Shown: piece by piece, positions 45,454 to 53,479 of the stretch
How positions within the stretch are numbered: position 1 is the first letter of the stretch
How the letters are laid out: the number at the start of each line of letters is the position of its first letter
Assembly (NCBI GenBank): GCA_021325675.1
Contig: JAJTCM010000001.1
Span: 434,001 to 498,000, forward strand
From: Crocinitomicaceae bacterium
GTDB lineage: Bacteria > Bacteroidota > Bacteroidia > Flavobacteriales_D > Crocinitomicaceae
Direction: 5' to 3'
DNA length: 64,000 bases
The notes under the pieces: model-generated
What the model was told of the DNA's origin: nothing
Seen by the model: only the letters and a program-made list of their open reading frames with translations
Databases searched by the model: none
Translations under genes and position numbers: made by a program

Positions 45454-47583
45454 TTATTTCACCAGGTTCATTTCTGCAATCAGGTTGGAAGCGCCGTAGC
45501 ATTTGTCAACGATCCACAAAATGTAGCGGATGTCGCAAACGATCGTACGCTGCAGGTTCGGCTCGAAGTAGATATCGCCGGACATTGCTTCCCAGTTTCC
45601 GTCGAAAGCTGTACCGATGAGCTCACCGTTTCCGTTGATGCACGGGGAACCGGAGTTACCGCCTGTGATATCATTGTTTGTCAGGAAGTTTACCGGAAGC
45701 TTGCCTGTTTTTTTGTCAGCATACGGACCGAAGTCTTTTGCCATCCACACGTCTTTCATACGTTTTTCGAGGAAAAATTCCGGGTTGGTCGGATCTTCTT
45801 TCGCTACAACGCCGTCGAAGTCCGTGATGAAATCCATGTATTTGCCTTCGTTGGTTGTGTATGGCAATACGTTTCCGTAAGTCAAACGCATGGTAGAGTT
45901 CGCGTTCGGGTAGAATTTCTTTTTCGGCAGCATTTCGCGTGTTCCTTTCACGAACAAACGTGTTGCGCGGGTAGCTTTTTCATTAGCTTCCTTGATCTTT
46001 ACATCAGACATAGCTGTTGTGTAAGCAGCATCGAGGTCCTTGATGAGGATAAAGAGCGGATCGCTTGTCAAAGCCGCTTCGTTGTAATTTGCCAGGAAAG
46101 CATCAAAACGATTTTTGTCAGCAAATACAGAGTATGCTTTCACACGCGCCATGAATGCAGAAACGCTTTTTTCTGTCAGTTCTTTCGTGATCCCAACGCG
46201 CTGTGCGGCAGGAATGTCGCGGATATACATTTTCAATACTTCTTCGAGTGTTTCGATTTCGATATCCATATTACGCTCGCTGTAGAAAGTTTTCGCTTGC
46301 TCAGCTGCAGCTTCCATCATACGCTTGGAACGGTCAGCCTGGCCTTTTTTAGCCGCGTCAACCGCCATTTTGTATGTATAAACGAGAGAGTTGATGTCTA
46401 CCTGGCGAACGAATTCACTTTGGTACACTTTCAGGTAAATGATTGGATTTGTCGTTTTATAAGCATTTTCGATGTCGGCAAGAACATTGTTGTATTCAGC
46501 TTTACCGCTGGTATATTTCGCGAAATCTGTTTCAACGGCACGTTTTTTATCGGCAACTTTATTGTTTTTCAATTGTTCTGTCTGCCCGATGAAGTATTTC
46601 CAGTAGTTGGCAACCTGCGCATATTTGGAAGAATATTTCAAACGAACTGAAACGTCTTTATCCATGTACTTTTTCATGATTTTCAGTTTCATGTCGCGTA
46701 CATCAACAATTTTAGGCTGCTCGAGGGAAATTGCCTGCTCAACTCCGTAAGAAGTAAGGAAACGGTTTGTTCTTCCCGGGAAGCCCATTACCATAGCGAA
46801 GTCATTTTTAGCCACACCTTTCAGTGAAATCGGCAAAGAATGTTTTGGGTTCAACGGAACGTTTGCAGTGCTGTAAGCAGCCGGTTTGTTGTCAGCTCCT
46901 GCGTAAATGCGGAACATAGAGAAATCAGCTGTATGGCGCGGCCACATCCAGTTATCCGTGTCGCCACCGTATTTTCCGGCAGACTGCGGTGCAGTTCCAA
47001 CCAAACGAACATCGTTGTACGTTTCCTTTACGAAAAGGTAAAATTCGTTGCCATCGTAGAAATCACGTACGAAAGCTTCGTAATGCGTACCGGCAACAGC
47101 GTCTTTTTCCAAAACAGCCGCCAGTTCCTTGATTTTCGCAGCGCGCTCTTCAGCTGTCATGCCTTCTTTCAATTCTTTAGCAATGGTAGCCGTTACATCT
47201 TCCATGCGTACGATGAAAGTTGCGGTCAAACCTGCTACAGGAATTTCTTCGCCGTAGTTTTTCGCCCAGAAACCGTTATCGAGGTAATTTTTTTCCGGTG
47301 TGGAAGCATCGGCAATTGCGTCGTAACCACAGTGGTGGTTGGTCAATACCAATCCTTTTTTGGAGATCACCTCACCGGTACAAAACCCGCCGAAGGAAAT
47401 CACCGCATCCTTCAAAGAGGATTTGTTGATAGAATAAATTTGCTCAGGGGTAAGTTTGAGGCCGTTCTTTTTCATGTCTTCGTAGTTTCTTCCCAACATG
47501 AACGGGAGCCACATGCCTTCATCAGCTTTAGCGAACGTCGTACTGAGGATAATCGCTAAAAATGCATACAGTTTTAATTTCAT
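45454..47583 (-). CDS. S46 family dipeptidyl-peptidase (DPP7/DPP11-like)
   Basis: 709 residues, the usual S46 length, from ATG 47583 with signal peptide MKLKLYAFLAIILSTTFAKA. The frame stays open far upstream by chance. Chymotrypsin-like double beta-barrel with a helical cap: LVLTNHHCGYDA contains the catalytic His (83/84), and TGGNSGSPCINGNGELIG the nucleophile Ser644. DEGMWLPFML at the start of the mature protein is a family hallmark. It releases dipeptides from oligopeptides in the periplasm, feeding amino-acid use. Confidence 0.95.
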   Translation of the reverse strand: MKLKLYAFLAIILSTTFAKADEGMWLPFMLGRNYEDMKKNGLKLTPEQIYSINKSSLKDAVISFGGFCTGEVISKKGLVLTNHHCGYDAIADASTPEKNYLDNGFWAKNYGEEIPVAGLTATFIVRMEDVTATIAKELKEGMTAEERAAKIKELAAVLEKDAVAGTHYEAFVRDFYDGNEFYLFVKETYNDVRLVGTAPQSAGKYGGDTDNWMWPRHTADFSMFRIYAGADNKPAAYSTANVPLNPKHSLPISLKGVAKNDFAMVMGFPGRTNRFLTSYGVEQAISLEQPKIVDVRDMKLKIMKKYMDKDVSVRLKYSSKYAQVANYWKYFIGQTEQLKNNKVADKKRAVETDFAKYTSGKAEYNNVLADIENAYKTTNPIIYLKVYQSEFVRQVDINSLVYTYKMAVDAAKKGQADRSKRMMEAAAEQAKTFYSERNMDIEIETLEEVLKMYIRDIPAAQRVGITKELTEKSVSAFMARVKAYSVFADKNRFDAFLANYNEAALTSDPLFILIKDLDAAYTTAMSDVKIKEANEKATRATRLFVKGTREMLPKKKFYPNANSTMRLTYGNVLPYTTNEGKYMDFITDFDGVVAKEDPTNPEFFLEKRMKDVWMAKDFGPYADKKTGKLPVNFLTNNDITGGNSGSPCINGNGELIGTAFDGNWEAMSGDIYFEPNLQRTIVCDIRYILWIVDKCYGASNLIAEMNLVK

Positions 47584-47665
47584 TTTTTTCTGGTTTTTTA
47601 AAATCGCGTAAATGTAATTATTATTTATGGAAGAAATTTGCCGTTCGTGTAATTTTGAGTGGGAA

Positions 47666-47851
47666 TGCCACAAAGACGCGAAAGCCCGAAGGTTTTTTAG
47701 AACCACATAGGGCACAGAGCTAGAGATCTTTGACGGAAAAGTCTCGTCCTTATCACAAAGAACAAAATCAACCCCCTTGAAATTTCGAAATTTTGCGAAA
47801 AAAAAGAAAACAAGTCTTTGTGTAACCTCGCGTCTTCGCGTCTTTGTGGCA
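47666..47851. repeat. inverted repeat, family C
   Basis: TGCCACAAAGACGCGAA (47666-47682) and its exact reverse complement (47835-47851), 152 bases apart. It occupies most of the 280-base gap between the S46 gene and the SnoaL-like gene. No gene seen inside. Confidence 0.75.
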
Positions 47852-47863
47852 AAAAAAATAGAT

Positions 47864-48220
47864 TTAAACTTCCAGCGGAATATCATATAATCTGTGAAAC
47901 GAAAGCTTGTCCCAGTATCCACGCTGGAAAACGATCTTCCCGTTTTGAATATGGAAGAAGCCGCAGCCGCGCATTTCTTTGGGGTCTTTCCATTCGAGGA
48001 TTGCCCATTCGCCGTCGGTAAAGATGTTTTCCGGGATGCAGACCATATCGGCGCCGGCAAATTCGCGTTTGAACATTTGGTAAATTGCTTCGCGGCCAAC
48101 AACGGGCTCATTCGCTACCTGGTGGTTGGTTGCGTTTTCGCTGTAGAGAGCGGAAATCTGTTCTGCGTTGCCGGAATTAAAAAGCTCCAGCCAATGTTCA
48201 AGTACTTCGCGCGGTGTCAT
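47864..48220 (-). CDS. SnoaL-like (NTF2-fold) protein
   Basis: 118 residues. EHWLELFNSGNAEQISALYSENATNHQV and GREAIYQMF are typical of nuclear-transport-factor-2-like polyketide cyclase/ketosteroid-isomerase-like proteins. Small hydrophobic pocket fold; the substrate is unknown. Divergent from ssrA, with 87 bases between. Confidence 0.78.
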   Translation of the reverse strand: MTPREVLEHWLELFNSGNAEQISALYSENATNHQVANEPVVGREAIYQMFKREFAGADMVCIPENIFTDGEWAILEWKDPKEMRGCGFFHIQNGKIVFQRGYWDKLSFHRLYDIPLEV

Positions 48221-48265
48221 TGTTTTATATATTAAAGCGCTAAATTATCAATATTTGTTAATCTG

Positions 48266-48297
48266 CTTGTATCCGCTGCGCTTTTGTATTATCTTTG
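48266..48297 (+). promoter_or_regulatory. ssrA promoter
   Basis: CTTG (48266-48269), 20-base spacer, TATCTTTG (48290-48297), ending 11 bases before the mature tmRNA 5' end. Confidence 0.7.
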
Positions 48298-48307
48298 TAA
48301 AACAATT

Positions 48308-48706
48308 GGGGTCGTTTTTGGATTTGACAGCAAAAGCGATGATCAAGTGTAAGCATGTAGAGCGTTGGAGTGGAGCTCTTTAATATCCTGTTCCGAACAA
48401 TAATTGACAACACGTCATACGCACTTGCTGCTTAATTTGCCAAGCAAATAAGGCTTAATCCTTTCGAAGTATAGTAGATCGGACAAGTATTTCCTCCCAC
48501 GCCTCCGCCTGATAGGCAGGGATCCAGGAAATTCAAACTTTCAGGCTGGTATGCGCCCCGCTCCGTGGCAAGTACGAGATCTAAGGAGCTAAGCTGTGCA
48601 TTGGGTGTCCTTGTCCGTTGTACAGTCGAAAACTAATCAAAGACTAAACATGTAGAAGCCTTGAGAATTCTTTGTTTGGACGAGGGTTCGAACCCCTCCG
48701 ACTCCA
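48308..48706 (+). ncRNA. ssrA: transfer-messenger RNA (tmRNA)
   Basis: About 399 bases. The 5' end GGGGTCG pairs with 3' CGACTCC (one G-U) to form the acceptor stem, followed by discriminator A; CCA is not encoded. The T-arm reads GAGGGTTCGAACCCCTC. The tag frame ends TCA TAC GCA CTT GCT GCT TAA (48415-48435), giving ...SYALAA; aligned with the nine-residue GENNYALAA tags of relatives it would start at GAC (48406) as DNTSYALAA. It rescues stalled ribosomes with SmpB. A terminator follows six bases after the 3' end. Confidence 0.93.
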
Positions 48707-48711
48707 CCTTC

Positions 48712-48749
48712 GCCCTGCGTAGCTTGTAAAAGCGAAGCAGGGCTTTTTT
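48712..48749 (+). terminator. ssrA terminator
   Basis: GCCCTGC (48712-48718) ... GCAGGGC (48737-48743) then TTTTTT. Nearly the same sequence follows tRNA-Ala at 54810-54847. Confidence 0.88.
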
Positions 48750-48897
48750 GTTTAAAACGTTTATCATTCAATTTATCAACAAAGAATTTGCAGGGCTTCG
48801 GCGGACACTGTCCACTTTTAGATCTACAAATATTCACGCTCTTTCAACTTCATTTAGATTTTTCTTCTTATCTTCAGTTCAATTAATCTATCCTAAA

Positions 48898-49155
48898 ATG
48901 AAAACTGAAACCACCTCATACTGGTATGTATATCTTTTAAAATGTAGTGATCAAACGACTTATACCGGTTGTACTTCTAATCTGAAAGAACGCCTAAACC
49001 GGCATAAAAAGGGCACTGTCAGCTACACTCAAACAAGGCTGCCGGTTCAATTAATAACTTGCATTGCGTTTAATGATAAATACAAAGCATTCCACTTCGA
49101 AAAATATTTGAAATCAGGATCAGGAAAGGCATTTGCAAACAAGAGATTTCTCTAA
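48898..49155 (+). CDS. small GIY-YIG nuclease-like protein
   Basis: 85 residues from ATG 48898; an open frame further upstream has no family similarity. YWYVYLLKCSDQTTYTGCTSNLKERLNRHKKG is the UvrC/Intron-type GIY-YIG core of the short YhbQ/URI-like group. The second tyrosine motif reads YTG instead of YIG, with Arg in ERLNRH. FEKYLKSGSGKAFANK is the usual C-terminal end with the metal Glu. Activity of this group is poorly known. It stands 150 bases after the ssrA terminator and may be core or island. Confidence 0.85.
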   Translation: MKTETTSYWYVYLLKCSDQTTYTGCTSNLKERLNRHKKGTVSYTQTRLPVQLITCIAFNDKYKAFHFEKYLKSGSGKAFANKRFL

Positions 49156-49220
49156 GTTTATTCATTTTTTTCGCAAAATTCAAGATTTAACAGGTCAAAT
49201 TACCCCCTTTCCGGGACTGT

Positions 49221-49248
49221 TTTGATGTATTTTTAAATTGTAAATTTG
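49221..49248 (+). promoter_or_regulatory. possible promoter of the DUF4062 gene
   Basis: TTTG (49221-49224), 16-base spacer (short), TAAATTTG (49241-49248). It would give a leader of about 80 bases. Confidence 0.4.
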
Positions 49249-49332
49249 TGAAAAAATTTGTTTGTAAATGGGTGTGAACGATTCGGATGTGCTTCTATTT
49301 ATAAGCTAGGCACAATTTAAAACAACAAACAT

Positions 49333-50541
49333 ATGGCATTCAACGCTAGAGTATTCAGAATTTTCATTGCATCTCCTTCAGATGTTAAGGAAGAAAGAGA
49401 TGTAATTTCGAGGGTTATACAGGAATGGAATGATTTACATTCATTTGACCGAAAAGTTGTTCTTCTTCCATTAAGATGGGAAACACATTCAGCTCCAGAA
49501 TTGGGGAAGCGACCACAAGAGTTAATTAATTTAGAAATTGTGGACCATGCTGATATGGCAGTTGGCGTGTTTTGGACAAGAATAGGGACACCAACAGGAG
49601 GTTTTGACAGTGGAACCATTGAAGAAATCGACAGAATTGGCAAGGCAGATAAGTTGGTCATGTGCTACTTTTCAAAAGCTAAAGTTGAAATTGACAGCAT
49701 TGATTTGGAGCAGTATGCCAAATTGAAAGAGTTTAAAAAGAAAACATACAAAAATGGACTTGTAGAGCAATATGCCAATATTGTTGAGTTTAGAGATTTG
49801 TTTGTAAAACAACTGGAGATTAAAATCCGAACTTTAATAGCCAAAGATGGTGAAACCGGAAGTCAAGATTCAACCCCTTCAAAGCCGAGATTAGAACTTG
49901 GAATAATAGACCCAATATCGAAAGAAAATATTGGTGATAAAATAATCATAAATCCTCGGATGCTCAGTTTTACTAAATCCGATATTGAGGCTATACCTGA
50001 TTATGAAATTGAAGAAAAGAAAAAGGACTTGTTTTTTAGAGTAAATCGCGACTACTATAGACAATATGTCGAATATATTAGAGAGGAATGGGCTAAAACT
50101 CCAATTCAGTTTAGCTTATACAATCCAAGTCCAATAGCAATCAGAGACATTTTTATTGACATTCAAGTTAAGAAACTGGAGGGATTTATTATTACAAGAA
50201 AAATATCCAAAAAGCCCGAAGCTAATAGCTCAGGATTGTCAATTGACCTTGGTGAAAATTTTGAAGGCTTAATTGGGGTTAATACACTTCATGTCCAAGA
50301 AAAAGAAGACTATTATCAAATACAAATTTCATATTCTGCATTGCAACCTCAAAGAAGTATACAGTTTTCGTATCCATTTTTCATAGAAAGTTCGAAAAAG
50401 TTAGCTTTGGAATTAAATGTAAACATTTACGCGGACTGTTTTCCAAAACCATTTACAAAAGAAATGACAATAAATATTGAGCCGAATAAAATTAAGCACA
50501 CCCCAATAGAAATATTAAAGGAATTAGAAATATTTAAATAA
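49333..50541 (+). CDS. stand-alone DUF4062 protein
   Basis: 402 residues. The first 100 or so carry the DUF4062 hallmark RVFRIFIASPSDVKEERDVI, then LPLRWETHSAPELG and ADMAVGVFWTRIGTPTGGF, a fold related to TIR-like nucleotide-processing domains that is usually fused in front of NTPase or TPR modules in conflict/immunity proteins. Here a Lys-rich linker (115-170) leads to a beta-rich region (about 180-395) I do not recognise. No NTPase motif. Arg codons are mostly AGA and the gene is much richer in A/T than the core, so it is probably acquired. It faces the HNH-like gene. Confidence 0.82.
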   Translation: MAFNARVFRIFIASPSDVKEERDVISRVIQEWNDLHSFDRKVVLLPLRWETHSAPELGKRPQELINLEIVDHADMAVGVFWTRIGTPTGGFDSGTIEEIDRIGKADKLVMCYFSKAKVEIDSIDLEQYAKLKEFKKKTYKNGLVEQYANIVEFRDLFVKQLEIKIRTLIAKDGETGSQDSTPSKPRLELGIIDPISKENIGDKIIINPRMLSFTKSDIEAIPDYEIEEKKKDLFFRVNRDYYRQYVEYIREEWAKTPIQFSLYNPSPIAIRDIFIDIQVKKLEGFIITRKISKKPEANSSGLSIDLGENFEGLIGVNTLHVQEKEDYYQIQISYSALQPQRSIQFSYPFFIESSKKLALELNVNIYADCFPKPFTKEMTINIEPNKIKHTPIEILKELEIFK

Positions 50542-50713
50542 GGCAATAAAACTCTTAGACAAAATCAAACATAGTGCAATATTTTATTTGATTATTTTTT
50601 TTATTGTTTCCTGCGGATAACATAAAAAAGATTTCAAATGCTAAACATCTTTTTACGAGGATCGCCATTGCTTGATGTTTTGCTGTAAAAGTGAAAATGC
50701 AATCTAAAGGAAA

Positions 50714-51481
50714 TTAGCCCTTAATAGCAGTTTCAATTTCTTCTTTGGTTCTATAATCTAATGGTATAGGTAAATTTGTTTGTAGTCTGGCTATTTTTAA
50801 GTTTAAATCCGTTTCTTTATCAAACTCATAATTTTTAAAGTGGGTAATTTCTGCTAAATATTTAGACTGGGGATCAGAATCTATGGTCATCACATACCCA
50901 AATGGAGGAAAAGCAATTTCACAGCATTGGATTATTTCTCTGGATAAAAGATTTCCTGTTACCATATAGGGTAAATGTCTATAATTCCCTACGTTATTTA
51001 GGTAAACAAAAAATCTGTACCTATCATTCAATTCGGTAGCCCCAGTGTTTTTAATAAAAGTAATCAAGTCAGGGTGACGTTTGGCAAAATCAACCTGATT
51101 TATTGAAATGAACATCGAAACAATTTGTTTAAGTATTTTATTTGGTTTTTGCTTATATACGCTATACTCATAAATATCAAATTCTCCATGACTCAAAATG
51201 TAAGCTCCGATATGAGTCCATTCTTTAAATGACCTTACATATTCTTTACCCAAAAAATTATTACAAGATTCACAATAACTATAAAATCCAACTCCTCCTT
51301 GTTTTGGTTTACCTTTAATTTTTCTATTTAGAGGATCATCTTTCATAAAATCTTCATAGGGTATTTCACGAAACCTAGTATTTTTATTGAAAGTACTTCT
51401 TGGAGGCACGTGCTCAAAATTTAGCATTTTAATTTCATTACATAAATAACAAGTACCGTTTTTAAGTTGCCTTTTAGCCAT
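50714..51481 (-). CDS. HNH-like endonuclease-fold protein
   Basis: 255 residues from ATG 51481 (a TTG six codons upstream is in frame). CYLCNEIK (CxxC), FEHVPPRSTF, then YCESCNNFLG (second CxxC) form a zinc-stabilised HNH-type beta-beta-alpha module at residues about 10-85; the HVPPRS form is seen in proteins annotated as HNH endonuclease-like. The remaining 170 residues are unfamiliar. A/T rich with AGA-biased Arg codons, like the facing DUF4062 gene. Nuclease activity is inference. Confidence 0.65.
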   Translation of the reverse strand: MAKRQLKNGTCYLCNEIKMLNFEHVPPRSTFNKNTRFREIPYEDFMKDDPLNRKIKGKPKQGGVGFYSYCESCNNFLGKEYVRSFKEWTHIGAYILSHGEFDIYEYSVYKQKPNKILKQIVSMFISINQVDFAKRHPDLITFIKNTGATELNDRYRFFVYLNNVGNYRHLPYMVTGNLLSREIIQCCEIAFPPFGYVMTIDSDPQSKYLAEITHFKNYEFDKETDLNLKIARLQTNLPIPLDYRTKEEIETAIKG

Positions 51482-51499
51482 ATTTGATTTTAATTCCAA

Positions 51500-51532
51500 T
51501 AAAATTACGTTAAATTGATATTCAAAATCAAA
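51500..51532 (-). promoter_or_regulatory. possible promoter of the HNH-like gene
   Basis: Minus strand TTTG (51532-51529), 21-base spacer, TAATTTTA (51507-51500): one mismatch. It favours ATG 51481 as the start. Confidence 0.4.
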
Positions 51533-51661
51533 GCTGTTGATAAGAATGCAAAAGTTATAGAATTTAGTCCGAGGTGAGCAGTCCGATCCATTTTGATTTG
51601 CAATGCTTTATTATTCGGAAACTACTTTGAAAATTAATTCTCGGTATATTAGCGATAATTA

Positions 51662-51817
51662 ATGCAATCAAAACTTATGTGGACAAAAAAATACAAGTAT
51701 TGCCAATCGTGTGAATCAACATTTTTTCAACACGTTGCGAAAGGTTTATGTAAAGAATGTTATCGGATAGATAGAAAAAAACTAAAACTCAATGAGGAAT
51801 TAACTAAATTAAAGTGA
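51662..51817 (+). CDS. small zinc-ribbon protein (possibly 5' part of a broken gene)
   Basis: 51 residues. CQSC (residues 14-17) and CKEC (30-33) form a zinc-ribbon pair; the rest is strongly basic and ends in a helix (RKKLKLNEELTKLK). Its TGA is followed at +1 by a frame that continues as sensible protein (see next entry), so this may be the N-terminal part of a longer protein split by a frameshift. Part of the A/T-rich block. Confidence 0.5.
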   Translation: MQSKLMWTKKYKYCQSCESTFFQHVAKGLCKECYRIDRKKLKLNEELTKLK

Positions 51818-52130
51818 CCATGAAATAATTACTTTAAAAAGACCTTTACTACCCCATGAGTATTGGAACATTACCGAGAGAGACCAATTGATAGATATTA
51901 TTCTTAAAGAAGAAGACAAACTATACTACCTTAAATTCTATGGTATGCTTGAAAAAAGTGAATTAAATCTCGATTTATTAAAATTTGAGCTAATTTTTAA
52001 CAGAATCTCATACCAGATGAAAAAAGGCAAATATATATACACCCATAAACTAGACTCTTTATATAAATCACTTGATGAAGATCAAAGGAAGGGCGTTTTA
52101 ATGCAATTGCTAAAATTGCTTATAAAATGA
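51816..52130 (+). pseudogene. helical protein frame lacking a start codon; +1 continuation of the zinc-ribbon gene
   Basis: From GAC at 51816 the frame reads DHEIITLKRPLLPHEYWNI and on through ERDQLIDIILKEEDKLYYLK to LLKLLIK at 52130, about 104 residues with good coding character. There is no ATG or GTG between its upstream stop (51810-51812) and TTG 51888, so only a truncated start would be available. It joins the zinc-ribbon frame by a single +1 step at AAG-TGA-C. Either a mutated gene, a sequencing slip, or recoding. Confidence 0.45.
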
Positions 52131-52287
52131 AAATGTGGGAAAGAACTTGATTTTACTGGCCCAATTGGCTATCAAAACTGAAAACTTGGTTTTCCGAGTT
52201 TAAGAAGAAGTAGCTAACGTTCCTATTAAAATTTTAGAAATGCATCCTCAAATTAGCGTTTCGGAGTTCGACCGAAGTTGCGCCCGC

Positions 52288-52343
52288 TCCACAACGAAAG
52301 CAGAAAAGTCAGCCAGCAGGCTGGCTTTTTTCGCTTTGTTGTG
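52288..52343. repeat. nested inverted repeat
   Basis: CCACAACGAAAGC (52288-52300) pairs with GCTTTGTTGTGG (52332-52343) apart from one bulged G, enclosing a terminator hairpin at 52310-52330. It lies in the 407-base gap between the frame-broken gene and the VOC gene. The rest of that gap holds CTTCGT/ACGAAG at about 52484-52503 and no gene. Confidence 0.65.
52310..52330 (+). terminator. hairpin terminator
   Basis: AGCCAG-CAGG-CTGGCT then TTTTT. It lies 180 bases after the last open frame of the A/T-rich block, just after a CGCCCGCTCCA stretch that resembles a tRNA 3' end. Confidence 0.6.
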
Positions 52344-52537
52344 GTCCGTAGCGACTGACGCAGGAAGTCTGCTACAAGGTTTTATCCTAAAATAGAATTT
52401 AAATTAATCTAAATTTGAGTTCGGGTCCATTTTTCTTTCCGATTTTTATAATCCCGCAGATGCATTCTTAATTTCATTCTTAAACTTCGTAGCTTGAACG
52501 AAGAAGTTTCGTATCTTGCATTTAAAAACAATCAACT

Positions 52538-53458
52538 ATGACCAGACAACTTCCTTTAATTTCCCATGGGCTTTGGTTGGATAACCAGGCAGAAGAAGCC
52601 GTACAGTTTTACAAGTCCGTTTTTCCTGATTTTAAAATCCATTCAACTGCTTACTACGGCAAGGAAGGCTTTGAGCAGCACAAGCGTCCTGAAGGCAGTG
52701 TGATGGTGATCAACTTCGAAATTTTCGGTACGGAATTCCAGGTGATCAATGGCGGGCCGGTGTTTAAAATGAACCCTTCGGTTTCATATTTTATCCTGTG
52801 TGACAGTGACCGGGAAGCCGAAAATTTCTGGAACCTCCTGGTGGATGGCGGTAAAATCCTCATGCCGATCGATAAATATGAATGGAGTGAGCGCTACGGC
52901 TGGCTGCAGGATAAATACGGACTTTCCTGGCAAATTTATACCGGCGCACCGAATGACGTGAACCAGAAAATCTGCGCTTCACTGATGTTTACCGGCGAGC
53001 AGCACGGCAGGGCAGAGGAAGCCATCGATTTTTACACGTCGATCTTCAAAAATTCCGAAATCCAGGGAATCATGCGTTACCCGGCCGGTGGCATGGATCC
53101 CGAAGGAACAGTCATGCATTCGCAGTTTAAGCTTGGCGATCATGTTTTTATGGCCATGGATAGCGCTATGGAGCACAATTTCCAGTTCAACGAAGCGCTT
53201 TCTTTTATTGTTAATTGCCGCACACAGGAGGAAATCGATTATTACTGGACGAAATTGCTCGACGGCGGTCACCCCCAGGAATGCGGCTGGCTCAAAGACA
53301 AGTTCGGAATTTCCTGGCAAGTAGTTCCTGTGCAGCTGGAGGCGATGCTTCTCGACGAAGACAAGTGGCGTGTTGCCCGGGTAATGAAAGCTTTCTTCCA
53401 GATGAAAAAATTCGATATTCAGGCGTTGGAAAAAGCGTTTTTAGGAAATGATGAGTGA
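52538..53458 (+). CDS. double VOC-domain protein (PhnB-like)
   Basis: 306 residues with two tandem PhnB/3-demethylubiquinone methyltransferase-like VOC domains (about 1-135 and 145-285). Each has W/FYKSVFP or FYTSIFKNS, GTEFQVINGGP or GDHVFMAMDS, and YGWLQDKYGLSWQI or CGWLKDKFGISWQV. Catalysis cannot be predicted; many relatives are orphan. Base composition is back to core type. Confidence 0.88.
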   Translation: MTRQLPLISHGLWLDNQAEEAVQFYKSVFPDFKIHSTAYYGKEGFEQHKRPEGSVMVINFEIFGTEFQVINGGPVFKMNPSVSYFILCDSDREAENFWNLLVDGGKILMPIDKYEWSERYGWLQDKYGLSWQIYTGAPNDVNQKICASLMFTGEQHGRAEEAIDFYTSIFKNSEIQGIMRYPAGGMDPEGTVMHSQFKLGDHVFMAMDSAMEHNFQFNEALSFIVNCRTQEEIDYYWTKLLDGGHPQECGWLKDKFGISWQVVPVQLEAMLLDEDKWRVARVMKAFFQMKKFDIQALEKAFLGNDE

Positions 53459-53479
53459 TGAATTGGTAGGAACTTCTGT

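Noticed and set aside
45418-46650. 410-codon plus-strand open frame opposite the S46 peptidase
   Set aside because: It lies fully inside a well-supported minus-strand gene, has a Cys/Phe/Val-rich composition with no motifs, and reflects the codon pattern of the opposite strand.
47584-48111. N-terminal extension of the S46 peptidase frame to 885 residues
   Set aside because: The added part covers the inverted-repeat gap and the SnoaL-like gene in another frame. The ATG at 47583 gives a normal signal peptide and the standard family length.
48640-52300. Direct repeat of the ssrA 3' end marking the right edge of an integrated island
   Set aside because: No copy of GGTTCGAACCCCTCCGACTC was found up to 52.5 kb; only a loose resemblance at 52265-52290. 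No integrase gene is present.
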